This document shows positions 1 to 7,933 of a DNA stretch of 64,000 bases, one piece after another (position 1 is the stretch's first letter; each line of letters opens with the position of its first letter). The DNA is from Bacteroidota bacterium (GTDB lineage Bacteria; Bacteroidota; Bacteroidia; B-17B0; Aurantibacillaceae). Where the stretch lies: NCBI GenBank assembly GCA_030684395.1, contig JAUXTT010000017.1, positions 558,001 to 622,000 of the forward strand, given 5' to 3'. A program made the translations under genes and the position numbers. The notes beneath the pieces were generated by a model, which saw only the letters and a list, made by a program, of their open reading frames with translations, searched no databases and was not told the origin of the DNA.

Positions 1-1083
1 GTAATGAGTTATGGCATAGAGAAACTTTCTCCAACTAAAGACACCAGTACGTTTGAAGGTTGGGTAACCAATCGTTTTGGTAAAAAACTATACAGCATTT
101 TCTTTAAAACCTATACCGAAAAACTATGGGGAATTCCATGTAATGTACTAGATGCCGATTTTGCTGCTCAGCGTATTAAAAAATTTAGTTTAGGCGAAGC
201 GATGAAGTCTGCTTTGTTTGGTAATAGCGGTAAACACAAAACACTTGTTGATCAGTTTGCATATCCACATGAAGGAACCGGAATGGTATACGAACGCATG
301 GCTTCTTTTGTAAAAAAACAAGGCGGCAATGTGTTTTTAAATACTCCTATAAAACGTGTGCTAACAAAAAACAATAAGGCATACGCAATTGAGTTAGAAG
401 ACGGAACAATAAAAGAATACGATCACATCATTTCTTCCATGCCTTTGAGCTTAATGGTTACTCGATTACCGGAAGTTCCTGAAAATATTAAAACTGCTGC
501 GAGCAGTTTAAAATTCAGAAACACCATTATTGTTTATTTAAATGTTCAGGCAAAAGATTTGTTTCCAGATAACTGGCTTTATGTTCACTCCGCCGATTTA
601 AGAATGGGACGCCTGACCAATTTCCGTAACTGGGTACCTCAGGTAAACGGAACAGAACAAAGTACTATCTGTGCATTAGAATATTGGTGTTATGATGAAG
701 ATGATTTTTGGGCCTGGAGCGATGAAAAGTTAATTGAATTAGGTAAAGAAGAATTGCGGAAAACAGGTTTAATTGGAAATGCGGAAATCAGTGCGGGACA
801 CGTATATAAAATTCCCCGTTGTTACCCCGTTTACGGATCAGGATATAAAGACACGTTGGTTCCTGTAGAAAACTATTTAAAGACAATTGAAAATCTTCAT
901 GTTATTGGTCGTTATGGTTCGTTCAAATACAATAATCAGGATCATAGTATTTTGATGGGAATGTTAGCTGCCGAAAATATTCTGGAAAACAAAAACCACA
1001 ATCTTTGGAATATCAATACCGATTATGAAGATTATCAAGAGGCCAGTGTAATTACTAAGACCGGCTTGCAGAAAAAAAATTAA
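1..1083 (+). CDS. FAD-dependent amine-oxidase/UDP-galactopyranose-mutase-like oxidoreductase (5' partial)
   Basis: The frame is open to the first base, and the N-terminal GxGxxG dinucleotide-binding segment expected in this family is missing, so the gene starts before the window. The 360 visible residues hold the substrate half and the C-terminal FAD-contact segment, which reads IGRYGSFKYNNQDHSI then LMGMLAAENIL. That ending is typical of amine-oxidase-like proteins found in polysaccharide clusters. It heads a very tight operon (11 nt to the next gene) with membrane glycosyltransferases and a polyprenyl-phosphate transferase, so I infer a role in making or modifying a sugar donor or lipid-linked glycan. 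A carotenoid-desaturase-like role cannot be excluded from sequence alone. The family is fairly sure, the substrate unknown. Confidence 0.75.
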   Translation, partial: VMSYGIEKLSPTKDTSTFEGWVTNRFGKKLYSIFFKTYTEKLWGIPCNVLDADFAAQRIKKFSLGEAMKSALFGNSGKHKTLVDQFAYPHEGTGMVYERMASFVKKQGGNVFLNTPIKRVLTKNNKAYAIELEDGTIKEYDHIISSMPLSLMVTRLPEVPENIKTAASSLKFRNTIIVYLNVQAKDLFPDNWLYVHSADLRMGRLTNFRNWVPQVNGTEQSTICALEYWCYDEDDFWAWSDEKLIELGKEELRKTGLIGNAEISAGHVYKIPRCYPVYGSGYKDTLVPVENYLKTIENLHVIGRYGSFKYNNQDHSILMGMLAAENILENKNHNLWNINTDYEDYQEASVITKTGLQKKN

Positions 1084-1094
1084 GCTCTTAATTA

Positions 1095-3041
1095 ATGAAC
1101 TCTTATTTTGAAGATAGGCCATTTTATTTTCTAGTATCTTCAATGGTTCTTTATCTTTTAGCTTTAATTTTTTTTCAATTTTCAAAAAAAGCCGGTCTAT
1201 CTGTTATCCTTCTTATCGTAGCAGTTCTGTTTCTAAAGCTGTTCGATGTTTTTTTAGACCCTTTCCTGAATTTCTGGGATGAGCAAATGCATGCATTGGT
1301 TGCTAAAAATTTATCGAAAAACTTCCTGAAACCGCATCTTTATCCAAAAGAAGTTTTGCCTTATGATTTCAGGGGCTGGACCCAAAATTATATATGGGTA
1401 CACAAACAACCTTTCTTCTTGTGGCAAATGGCCTTGTCGATAAAAGTTTTTGGAGCCAACATTTTTGCAGTACGGCTCCCTTCCGCATTGTGTTTTACTT
1501 TTGCAACTTATTGTGTATATAAAATTGGTAAAAACATCGTAAATGCCCCTATAGGTTTTTATGCGGCCGTATTATTCAGCATGAGTTTTTATTTCGGTGA
1601 ATTGTGTACCGGCTCCTTGTCTACCGACCATAACGACATTGTTTTCATAAGTTATGTAACAGCATCAGTGTGGGCATTCTCAGAATATATTGTTAATCCC
1701 GGCAAACGGCGATGGGTAATTATGATTGGTATATTTTCCGGAATTGCAATTCTTAATAAATGGCTGGTTGGTTTGCTTATATTTTCCGGATGGTTTACTC
1801 ATATTCTGTTAACTACCGAAAAGGGGAAATTATTTAATATCAGAACCTATAAAGATATTTTTCTTGGGCTTATCGTTGCTATTATTGTTTTTGCCCCCTG
1901 GCAAATATTCTGCTTACTAAATTTTCCGGAAGAAACTAAGTACGAAATGACTTTCAATAGTAAGCATTTATTTGAACCAATTGAAGGTCATGGTGGTGAT
2001 GCATATTTTTATTTCAATAATTTATATTTAACCTATGGTAGGTTTTCACCTTTATTTATAGTGTTAGGGTTATCACTACTATACTCCTATTTTAAGGACA
2101 AAAGGCACTTTATTTCATGTATGACAATGTTTGTGGTTTGTTATACTTTTTATACCCTTGTTGCCACTAAAATGAATGGATTTACTATGATAGTATCCTT
2201 CTTTGTTTATTTGGGTTTTGGCGCGATTATTTACCGTGTTTATAGCCTTATAAAGAAAAAATTAATTGCGGATGTAGCCGTTGTTTTAATAGTTTTCACT
2301 TCAGGCATTTTAATTTTACGAATAGAAGAAAAACAAGCCTCACATTCGGATTGGAAAGCAAATTCGGTTGCATACTACAACAGAAAAAACCAAATATACT
2401 GGAAAGATCTTTGTTTAAATCTCAATAAGTTTTTACCCAACGAGAAGTATGTGCTTTTTAACTGCCCCGAAATGCAGGAACACAAACTTATGTTTCATAC
2501 AAATTATATAGGCTACTGGGGTGTTCCAAACGATCAGCAGGCGGCGACTGTTAGAAGCAAAGGGCTTGGTGTTGCCGTTTATAATGATGGCAACATAGAT
2601 GTGAGTGGCCTCAAAAGTAAGGGGTATATAATTGTTACCGATGCTGCCCATGAAATAATTAAAAGTGATACCTTTAAGATCATTAAATACGGTTTAAATC
2701 CTTTGTCGATTGAAGCCGACGGGAGGGTTACCTGCAATAATAACAATCCCGGGGTTAATTTTATTGTAAATCAATATAAAGATGGAACTTGTTCTATGAA
2801 AAGTGCTGAAAGGGGATATCTGACTTATGGAGTTAATTTATATGGGGAATTGTTCGGGTTCAAATCAAGACTGGATTATTCGGAACGGTTTTACCTTGAA
2901 AAAAACACTGGAGATTTCTATAAAATAAAGACACTGGATGGAGAGTACGTGAAAATAATTAATGGTGGAGTTAACATTATATCTAATAAGGACGAGAACA
3001 ATAAAGATGACTTATTTGAGTTCAAAAAGGTAACTATATAA
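1095..3041 (+). CDS. GT-C membrane glycosyltransferase (GT39/ArnT-like) with beta-trefoil-like C-terminal domain
   Basis: This 648-residue protein has about ten to twelve hydrophobic segments over residues 1-430. The first periplasmic loop carries the acidic pair of the family, FWDEQMHALVAKN around residue 59, followed by a HKQPFFLW stretch, as in dolichyl-/polyprenyl-phosphate-sugar transferases of the PMT/ArnT superfamily. It probably moves a sugar from a polyprenyl-phosphate carrier to an acceptor at the outer face of the inner membrane. From about residue 530 the chain turns soluble, with repeated short strands (GTCSMKSAERGYLTYG, DGEYVKIINGG) resembling a fascin/MIR-like beta-trefoil, which would bind carbohydrate. 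It lies 4 nt before a second GT-C protein in the same operon. The transferase call is firm, the trefoil call is inference. Confidence 0.8.
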   Translation: MNSYFEDRPFYFLVSSMVLYLLALIFFQFSKKAGLSVILLIVAVLFLKLFDVFLDPFLNFWDEQMHALVAKNLSKNFLKPHLYPKEVLPYDFRGWTQNYIWVHKQPFFLWQMALSIKVFGANIFAVRLPSALCFTFATYCVYKIGKNIVNAPIGFYAAVLFSMSFYFGELCTGSLSTDHNDIVFISYVTASVWAFSEYIVNPGKRRWVIMIGIFSGIAILNKWLVGLLIFSGWFTHILLTTEKGKLFNIRTYKDIFLGLIVAIIVFAPWQIFCLLNFPEETKYEMTFNSKHLFEPIEGHGGDAYFYFNNLYLTYGRFSPLFIVLGLSLLYSYFKDKRHFISCMTMFVVCYTFYTLVATKMNGFTMIVSFFVYLGFGAIIYRVYSLIKKKLIADVAVVLIVFTSGILILRIEEKQASHSDWKANSVAYYNRKNQIYWKDLCLNLNKFLPNEKYVLFNCPEMQEHKLMFHTNYIGYWGVPNDQQAATVRSKGLGVAVYNDGNIDVSGLKSKGYIIVTDAAHEIIKSDTFKIIKYGLNPLSIEADGRVTCNNNNPGVNFIVNQYKDGTCSMKSAERGYLTYGVNLYGELFGFKSRLDYSERFYLEKNTGDFYKIKTLDGEYVKIINGGVNIISNKDENNKDDLFEFKKVTI

Positions 3042-3045
3042 GAAG

Positions 3046-4794
3046 ATGCAAAAAGACACAAACACATTATCCAAAAAAAGAGAAACAATTATTAAGAGTA
3101 TAGCCTTACTTATAATTGGTGTTTTTTTATTGGCGAAATCTATAAATCATATTGAACCCTACGCAACCGGCGATGGTCCCGAATATGTTTTAACTACAGA
3201 AGCCATATACAATCACTTTACTCCTGACCTTAGGGACACTGACTCGAAAAGTTTCAAAACTGATTATAAAAAAGCACAAAACTGGGAAAAGAACTATAAA
3301 TATGAAACCTTTGATGATCTGGAGAGGTTTTTCGCAAACAAAGAATTAAAGTTTCTCGATCATTCGGGAGGAATTTATGCCGACAGATCCGGTAAAAAAT
3401 ATGGATACCACTTTTTCTTCTATTCCGCACTAAATGTTCCTGCAAGGTGGATCGCGCATCTTGTTGATGCAAACCCGTTAAGATGCTTTCAGGTAACAAA
3501 TGCAGTATTCATAATTATTACCTTGTTTTTTCTTTTGTTTTATACCCGTTTTTCGTTATGGAAATCGGTTTTAACAGCACTTATATTTACCTTTTCAACC
3601 GCCTATTGGCATTTGGGCTGGACTCATCCGGAAGTATATACCATTTGCCTTGTAACACTGGGTTTTTGGTTTTATTTTCAAGAAAGATTTTATGTTGCAA
3701 TATTGTTGATTGCAATTGCCTCGCTTCAAAACCAACCCCTGTTTGTAATGCTGGCGTTCATGTGTCTTCGTGTTGTGTATCTGAATGGATTTAAAATAAA
3801 AAATATTTTAAAAATCGCCTTGTATGGTTCCCCTTTCATTATCCCTCCTCTTTTTTATCTGATTCATTTTGGAACAACCAATCTCATTAAAGATGCTGGA
3901 TTTTTGAGTACAGACTTTATTACATTTACACGCATTTTTGGATTTTATTTTGATATAAACCAAGGGGTGATTCTTGCTATTCCATTTCTCCTTTTTGCTT
4001 ATATCTTTTTTGTTTTACGGAAGTTTATTCTGATCCCGTTTAAAAAGGAAAACTTTGAATACAACTATTTACTTCCACTTTTCATTATTGCCATGACCTT
4101 TATTGTTTGCACAATGGTAAACTGGAATCATGGGCAAGCCATTGTTAACAGATATGCTACCTGGTTTAGTGCTATTATAATTGTTCACCTATTATTTATT
4201 GCAGAAAAAACGGAAAGCGTTAGAAGTTTGGTGATTTTTAATTACTTCTTTTTAACTCAGGCTTTCACCATTCTGTATCACGAACAGTTTAATGTAAACG
4301 ATTGGAGTCAAGATGAACACAGACCAATAGCAAAATGGTTGCTTGAAACACATCCCGAACTATACAATCCTGATCCGCAAATATTTATTGTGAGAACCAC
4401 ACGTAATTACAATACCGGCCCCGATGTTTCTCCAGTGTTTTATATAAAAGATTTTTCTATTGTAACAAAAATAGCTGTATACAAAGACAAGGTTGATGGC
4501 CTGCTGCAGTATGGTTTTAGTAAGGATGAGCTTGAAAGAATAAAGCCAAAACTAAAATTTGTAAATGGCTGGGCATATTTAAATAAAGGAGAGTTTAAAA
4601 CAAGCATGACCGGCGGCGAAATTTATGTGGGCATCAGAAACAATAAGCTTAAAATAATTGAAACCAGAATTAGAACAAGTAGTGCATGGATGAAACAAAT
4701 TGAAGAAAAAGCCAAAGGTTGGGGTAAAACGGTTGAAGAGGTTATATACATGGATGCCGAATATATAATGAAAGAAGAGGAAAAACAACGTTAG
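3046..4794 (+). CDS. GT-C-like polytopic membrane protein with conserved C-terminal tail motif
   Basis: This 582-residue protein has a short cytoplasmic N-terminus, a first membrane segment at about residues 15-35, then a loop starting ATGDGPEYVLTTEA. The acidic DGPEY fits the catalytic acidic motif of GT-C transferases. About ten further hydrophobic segments follow to residue 410. The last 45 residues are soluble, with the pattern I+xxxxWxxxIxxKAxxxxxTxEExxxxDAxY, which also appears at 9558-9728 and inside the lipoprotein at 11330-13354. Gaps to both neighbours are 1-4 nt, so it is co-translated with the GT39 protein and the UbiA-family protein. It probably acts in surface glycan assembly; donor and acceptor are unknown. 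Confidence 0.7.
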   Translation: MQKDTNTLSKKRETIIKSIALLIIGVFLLAKSINHIEPYATGDGPEYVLTTEAIYNHFTPDLRDTDSKSFKTDYKKAQNWEKNYKYETFDDLERFFANKELKFLDHSGGIYADRSGKKYGYHFFFYSALNVPARWIAHLVDANPLRCFQVTNAVFIIITLFFLLFYTRFSLWKSVLTALIFTFSTAYWHLGWTHPEVYTICLVTLGFWFYFQERFYVAILLIAIASLQNQPLFVMLAFMCLRVVYLNGFKIKNILKIALYGSPFIIPPLFYLIHFGTTNLIKDAGFLSTDFITFTRIFGFYFDINQGVILAIPFLLFAYIFFVLRKFILIPFKKENFEYNYLLPLFIIAMTFIVCTMVNWNHGQAIVNRYATWFSAIIIVHLLFIAEKTESVRSLVIFNYFFLTQAFTILYHEQFNVNDWSQDEHRPIAKWLLETHPELYNPDPQIFIVRTTRNYNTGPDVSPVFYIKDFSIVTKIAVYKDKVDGLLQYGFSKDELERIKPKLKFVNGWAYLNKGEFKTSMTGGEIYVGIRNNKLKIIETRIRTSSAWMKQIEEKAKGWGKTVEEVIYMDAEYIMKEEEKQR

Positions 4795-4795
4795 T

Positions 4796-5662
4796 ATGTC
4801 TATATTAAAACTAATACGGGTACATCAATGGACAAAAAATCTTTTTGTTTTTGCTCCGCTTTTCTTTTCGGGTCAATTCCTTGATAAAGAAAAGCTGGTG
4901 CTTTCAGCTTTGGGTTTTTTATGTTTTTGTCTGGCAGCAAGCAGTATTTACATTATAAACGATTTGTTTGACGCAGAAAAAGATAAGTTGCACCCAACCA
5001 AAAAAAACAGACCAATCGCTTCCGGCAAAATCTCAAAATCATTTGCAATAATCTTGTTCCTTTTATTTATCACTTCTGCTTTATCTGTTTCGTTTTTTAT
5101 AAATAAAGGCTTGTTTGTTGTTATACTCATCTATTTTGTTTTAAATCTGCTTTACTCTTTCGGATTAAAGCAAATTAGCCTGATAGATATATTTATTGTG
5201 TCGCTCGGGTTTGTTTTACGTGTAGCTGCAGGCGGAACTTTAACCGAAATTCCGGTTTCTCATTGGTTGTATATTATGACGTTTTTACTTGCCCTGTTTA
5301 TTGCCATGGCCAAAAGACGCGATGATGTACTGATTTTAAATGAAACCGGATCAGAAATGCGCAAATCAGTTAAAGGGTACAATCTCGAATTTATTTCGAG
5401 CGCAATAAGTATACTCTGTGCTGTTTTGGTTGTTTCTTATTTGCTATACATTACTTCTCCGGAAGTTGTGGCGCGTTTCGAAGGTAAGCACCCATATATC
5501 TCTACCTTATTTGTTATTTTGGGAGTGTTTCGTTATTTACAAATAACACTAGTGCAATCAAATAGCGGATCACCATCTAAAATTCTTTTAAAAGATCTTT
5601 TTATACAGTCGGTACTTGTTTTATGGGTACTCTTCTTTATCACAATTATATATTTTATTTAA
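4796..5662 (+). CDS. UbiA-family prenyltransferase, decaprenyl-phosphate phosphoribosyltransferase-like
   Basis: The 288 residues form about eight or nine membrane helices with the two aspartate motifs of the UbiA superfamily: NDLFDAEKDKLHPTKKNRP near residue 60 and AKRRDD near residue 165. The N-terminus (LIRVHQWTKNLFVFAPLFFSGQ) is the signature of the branch that transfers 5-phosphoribose to a polyprenyl phosphate (Rv3806c-like), not of quinone or haem prenyltransferases. The HAD phosphatase two genes downstream would suit removal of the 5-phosphate from such a product, giving a polyprenyl-phosphoryl pentose donor for the GT-C enzymes upstream. The family is clear; the exact substrate is inference from relatives and neighbours. 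Confidence 0.85.
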   Translation: MSILKLIRVHQWTKNLFVFAPLFFSGQFLDKEKLVLSALGFLCFCLAASSIYIINDLFDAEKDKLHPTKKNRPIASGKISKSFAIILFLLFITSALSVSFFINKGLFVVILIYFVLNLLYSFGLKQISLIDIFIVSLGFVLRVAAGGTLTEIPVSHWLYIMTFLLALFIAMAKRRDDVLILNETGSEMRKSVKGYNLEFISSAISILCAVLVVSYLLYITSPEVVARFEGKHPYISTLFVILGVFRYLQITLVQSNSGSPSKILLKDLFIQSVLVLWVLFFITIIYFI

Positions 5663-5666
5663 AGCC

Positions 5667-6311
5667 ATGGTTTCCAACAAAGAAATTATTCAATACCTCA
5701 CCTCACGAACAACAAATGCGGGTTTTATAGATAAACTAAAAATAAAATACCGCCCTGTTATTTGCCCCTTCGATAAACTGTTATCCTACATAGGTGATAA
5801 AAAATCGGTTTTCGATATCGGCTGTGGATCAGGTCAGTTCTGCTCTTTGGCAGCTAATTTCACCTCAGCAACTAAATTTAAAGGTGTAGAGATAAATGAG
5901 CGCCTGGTAAACAATGCCAACGAAATTAATGCTGATTTTAAAGGCAAAAAAGAATTGGTGTTTTCTGTATTCGACGGAAAAACACTGCCCGATGATATGA
6001 AGAATTTTGATGTAATCTATTTAATTGATGTGATCCATCATGTGCCTCCAAAACAACAAATAGATTTTATAAAAGAGATCTATAATAAAATGGGGAAAGG
6101 CGCAACACTTGTATTTAAAGATATTAACGCTTCGCATCCTTTTGTATTGTTTAATAAAATGCACGATTTGGTTTTTGCAGGAGAAATTGGCAAAGAAATG
6201 AAACCTGCGATGGTAAAAGACCTTTTGACCTCTTTGGGTTTTACTATAAAGGAAGAGCTTAAACAAACCATTTTTGTTTACCCGCATTATTTCTTTATTT
6301 GCACTAAGTAA
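5667..6311 (+). CDS. Class I SAM-dependent methyltransferase
   Basis: The protein has 214 residues if read from the ATG at 5667. An upstream in-frame ATG at 5616 would overlap the UbiA gene by 47 nt and adds a non-conserved leader, so 5667 is preferred. The glycine-rich SAM site is VFDIGCGSGQFCSLA (about residues 50-64), followed by the acidic end of strand 2 (FKGVEINE) and the motif YLIDVIHHVPPKQQIDFI. The C-terminal part is typical of methyltransferase type 11/12 proteins acting on small molecules, lipids or sugars. It sits 4 nt after the UbiA-like gene, and its stop directly abuts the next start. A role in capping or decorating the glycan or its lipid carrier is likely but unproven. Confidence 0.8.
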   Translation: MVSNKEIIQYLTSRTTNAGFIDKLKIKYRPVICPFDKLLSYIGDKKSVFDIGCGSGQFCSLAANFTSATKFKGVEINERLVNNANEINADFKGKKELVFSVFDGKTLPDDMKNFDVIYLIDVIHHVPPKQQIDFIKEIYNKMGKGATLVFKDINASHPFVLFNKMHDLVFAGEIGKEMKPAMVKDLLTSLGFTIKEELKQTIFVYPHYFFICTK

Positions 6312-6899
6312 ATGAAAACACTTGCTTTGTTTGATTTTGATGGTACCATTACAACAAAGGACACCTTTCCTTTGTTTTTTAAGTTTGCATTCGGTCCTTC
6401 CCGCTTCTACCTGGGTTTTTCGCTTTTTCTGCCTTACTTCATTCTTCACAAGTTAAGTTTGTTCGATGGAGAAGCGTTTAAAATAAAATTACTTTCGTTT
6501 TATTTAAAAGGCAAACAAAAACAGTGGATAGAAAAAGTAGGGAGCGATTTTATAAATCAGCTACACGCGAAGAATATTATAAAAACCGATTTCTTAAGCA
6601 AAATAAATACATTTAAAGCGGCCGGAGCCGATGTGGTGGTGGTATCAGCTTCTCCTGATGCCTGGGTAAAAGCATTTTGTGAAAAACACGGAGTACAATT
6701 CCTCTGTACACAATTAGCATACAACAACGATGTGTATACAGGTAAGCTCATTGGAAACAACTGTAACGGACCCGAAAAGAAAAACCGCATACTAAAAGCT
6801 TTTGATCTCAGCTCCTATTCACACATTATTGTTTTTGGTGATTCTAAAGTGGGCGATAAAGAAATGATGGAACTGGCTACTGAAAAAAATTGGGTGTAA
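6312..6899 (+). CDS. HAD-IB family phosphatase
   Basis: This 195-residue haloacid-dehalogenase-type phosphohydrolase has the nucleophile motif FDFDGTITT (residues 7-15), motif II VVVVSASPDAW (about residues 110-120), and motif IV FGDSKVGDKEMM near the end. The cap region between motifs I and II resembles the HAD-IB group. In relatives, UbiA-type polyprenyl-phosphate phosphoribosyltransferases often occur beside, or fused to, HAD domains, so the substrate here is plausibly a polyprenyl-phosphoryl 5-phosphoribose. The start codon follows the methyltransferase stop with no gap, making this the last gene of the operon. The C-terminus ends about ten residues earlier than in many relatives; whether this matters cannot be told. 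Confidence 0.78.
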   Translation: MKTLALFDFDGTITTKDTFPLFFKFAFGPSRFYLGFSLFLPYFILHKLSLFDGEAFKIKLLSFYLKGKQKQWIEKVGSDFINQLHAKNIIKTDFLSKINTFKAAGADVVVVSASPDAWVKAFCEKHGVQFLCTQLAYNNDVYTGKLIGNNCNGPEKKNRILKAFDLSSYSHIIVFGDSKVGDKEMMELATEKNWV

Positions 6900-6975
6900 T
6901 GTGGTTTTGCAAAAGTCGTCTATCCTTTCACATCAGGTGAGCTGATTTAAGTCATGGCGTATGATCTTATTTTTG

Positions 6976-6983
6976 TAAATTTG
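6976..6983 (+). promoter_or_regulatory. Bacteroidota -7 promoter element (TAAATTTG)
   Basis: TAAATTTG matches the TAnnTTTG consensus and lies 6 nt before the ATG at 6990. It supports 6990, not the upstream ATG at 6954, as the true start of the secreted-protein gene. No convincing -33 TTTG is visible. Confidence 0.5.
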
Positions 6984-6989
6984 ATTGTA

Positions 6990-7853
6990 ATGAAAAAGGT
7001 CTTATTGTCTTTGTCATTGGCACAGCTTCTTTTCTTTACCATAAAGGGGCAAAGCCGGTATGCTATTGCCGGGGTTCCAGGGCAGGTTTATGTGGATATC
7101 GTTCCGGATACATTGATCAATTATAATTTATCTTATCATGTTTTACTAACTGAAAGTTACTTTTTCGACATTAATAACGATGCACAAAATGACATCGAGA
7201 TAAACGCAACCTCCATTAACGCGCTTGGAGGGGGAAATAATTATATAGAAGTAAGACCATTGAATCAATCCACTTATATTCGATTCGGTAGATTTGATTC
7301 GGTCTATAGCGCCTATAACGGATATTGGTGGGTACTCAAAGTTGCAAAACCCCTGCTGCCTGGTGACACAATCAATTCCCTGTTTTCCGTTTGGAACAAC
7401 ACAACCCTTTCCATAACTGACAATAGTACTATGACCGGTGCCGGTCATAGTATATATGATTGGTTATCAACAAACGATAAATATATAGGAATTAATTATG
7501 CTTCTGGTTCTTTTAATATCTATGGTTGAATAAGAATAAATTGTCCCTCATCTAATAAGTGTACCATAAAAGATTTTTCCCTATCCACAATGCCTACTGG
7601 TATTAAACCGAACAAATCGTCTGAATTTTTGCTTTATCCCAACCCCGCAAGCGATAAAGTTCATATTCAACAAAACACTTCAAGCCAAAAGATCAATGAA
7701 GTTGTTTTAATAAATACTTATGGATCGGAATACAAACTAAACTTGAATGATAAAAACGAAGTAGATGTAAGCCAGCTTGCCGAAGGGGTTTATATTGTAA
7801 AGATTAAAACCAATGCTGGAATTATAACAAAGAAAATTGTCATTCACCATTAA
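6990..7853 (+). pseudogene. T9SS type A cargo protein broken by one in-frame TGA
   Basis: Reading from the ATG at 6990 gives a signal peptide (MKKVLLSLSLAQLLFFTIKG) and about 179 residues of a secreted protein, ending at a TGA at 7527-7529. The same frame then stays open to 7853 and encodes a normal type A T9SS sorting domain (FLLYPNPASDKVHI, then LAEGVYIVKIKT). The residues around the stop read NIYG-stop-IRINCPSSN then CTIKDFSLS. Related secreted Bacteroidota proteins have 'YGWIRL...ITIKDYAY' here, so the TGA most likely replaces a TGG tryptophan. As it stands, the product would lose its sorting domain and would not be exported by T9SS. The function of the mature part is unknown. A sequencing error is the main alternative. 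Confidence 0.75.
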
Positions 7854-7902
7854 GTCGTTTTTATCTTCCCAAATTGGGCCAATATTTTAAAAAATTAAAT
7901 CG

Positions 7903-7910
7903 TATTTTAG
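7903..7910 (+). promoter_or_regulatory. Possible variant -7 element (TATTTTAG)
   Basis: TATTTTAG resembles the TAnnTTTG consensus with A in the seventh position, a variant also seen before the genes at 45421, 48791 and 51384. It lies 23 nt before the ATG at 7934 and downstream of the TTG at 7874, so it favours the 7934 start. Confidence 0.3.
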
Positions 7911-7933
7911 AGCCCTTAAATAAAATCAGGATA

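Noticed and set aside
6021-6449. 142-residue minus-strand ORF across the methyltransferase/HAD junction
   Set aside because: It is antisense to two well-supported genes and has no domain or start signal.
7527-7529. TGA read as tryptophan (altered genetic code)
   Set aside because: Other genes use TGG for Trp throughout and several end in TGA (for example mnmG and kdpF), and no other frame needs TGA readthrough.
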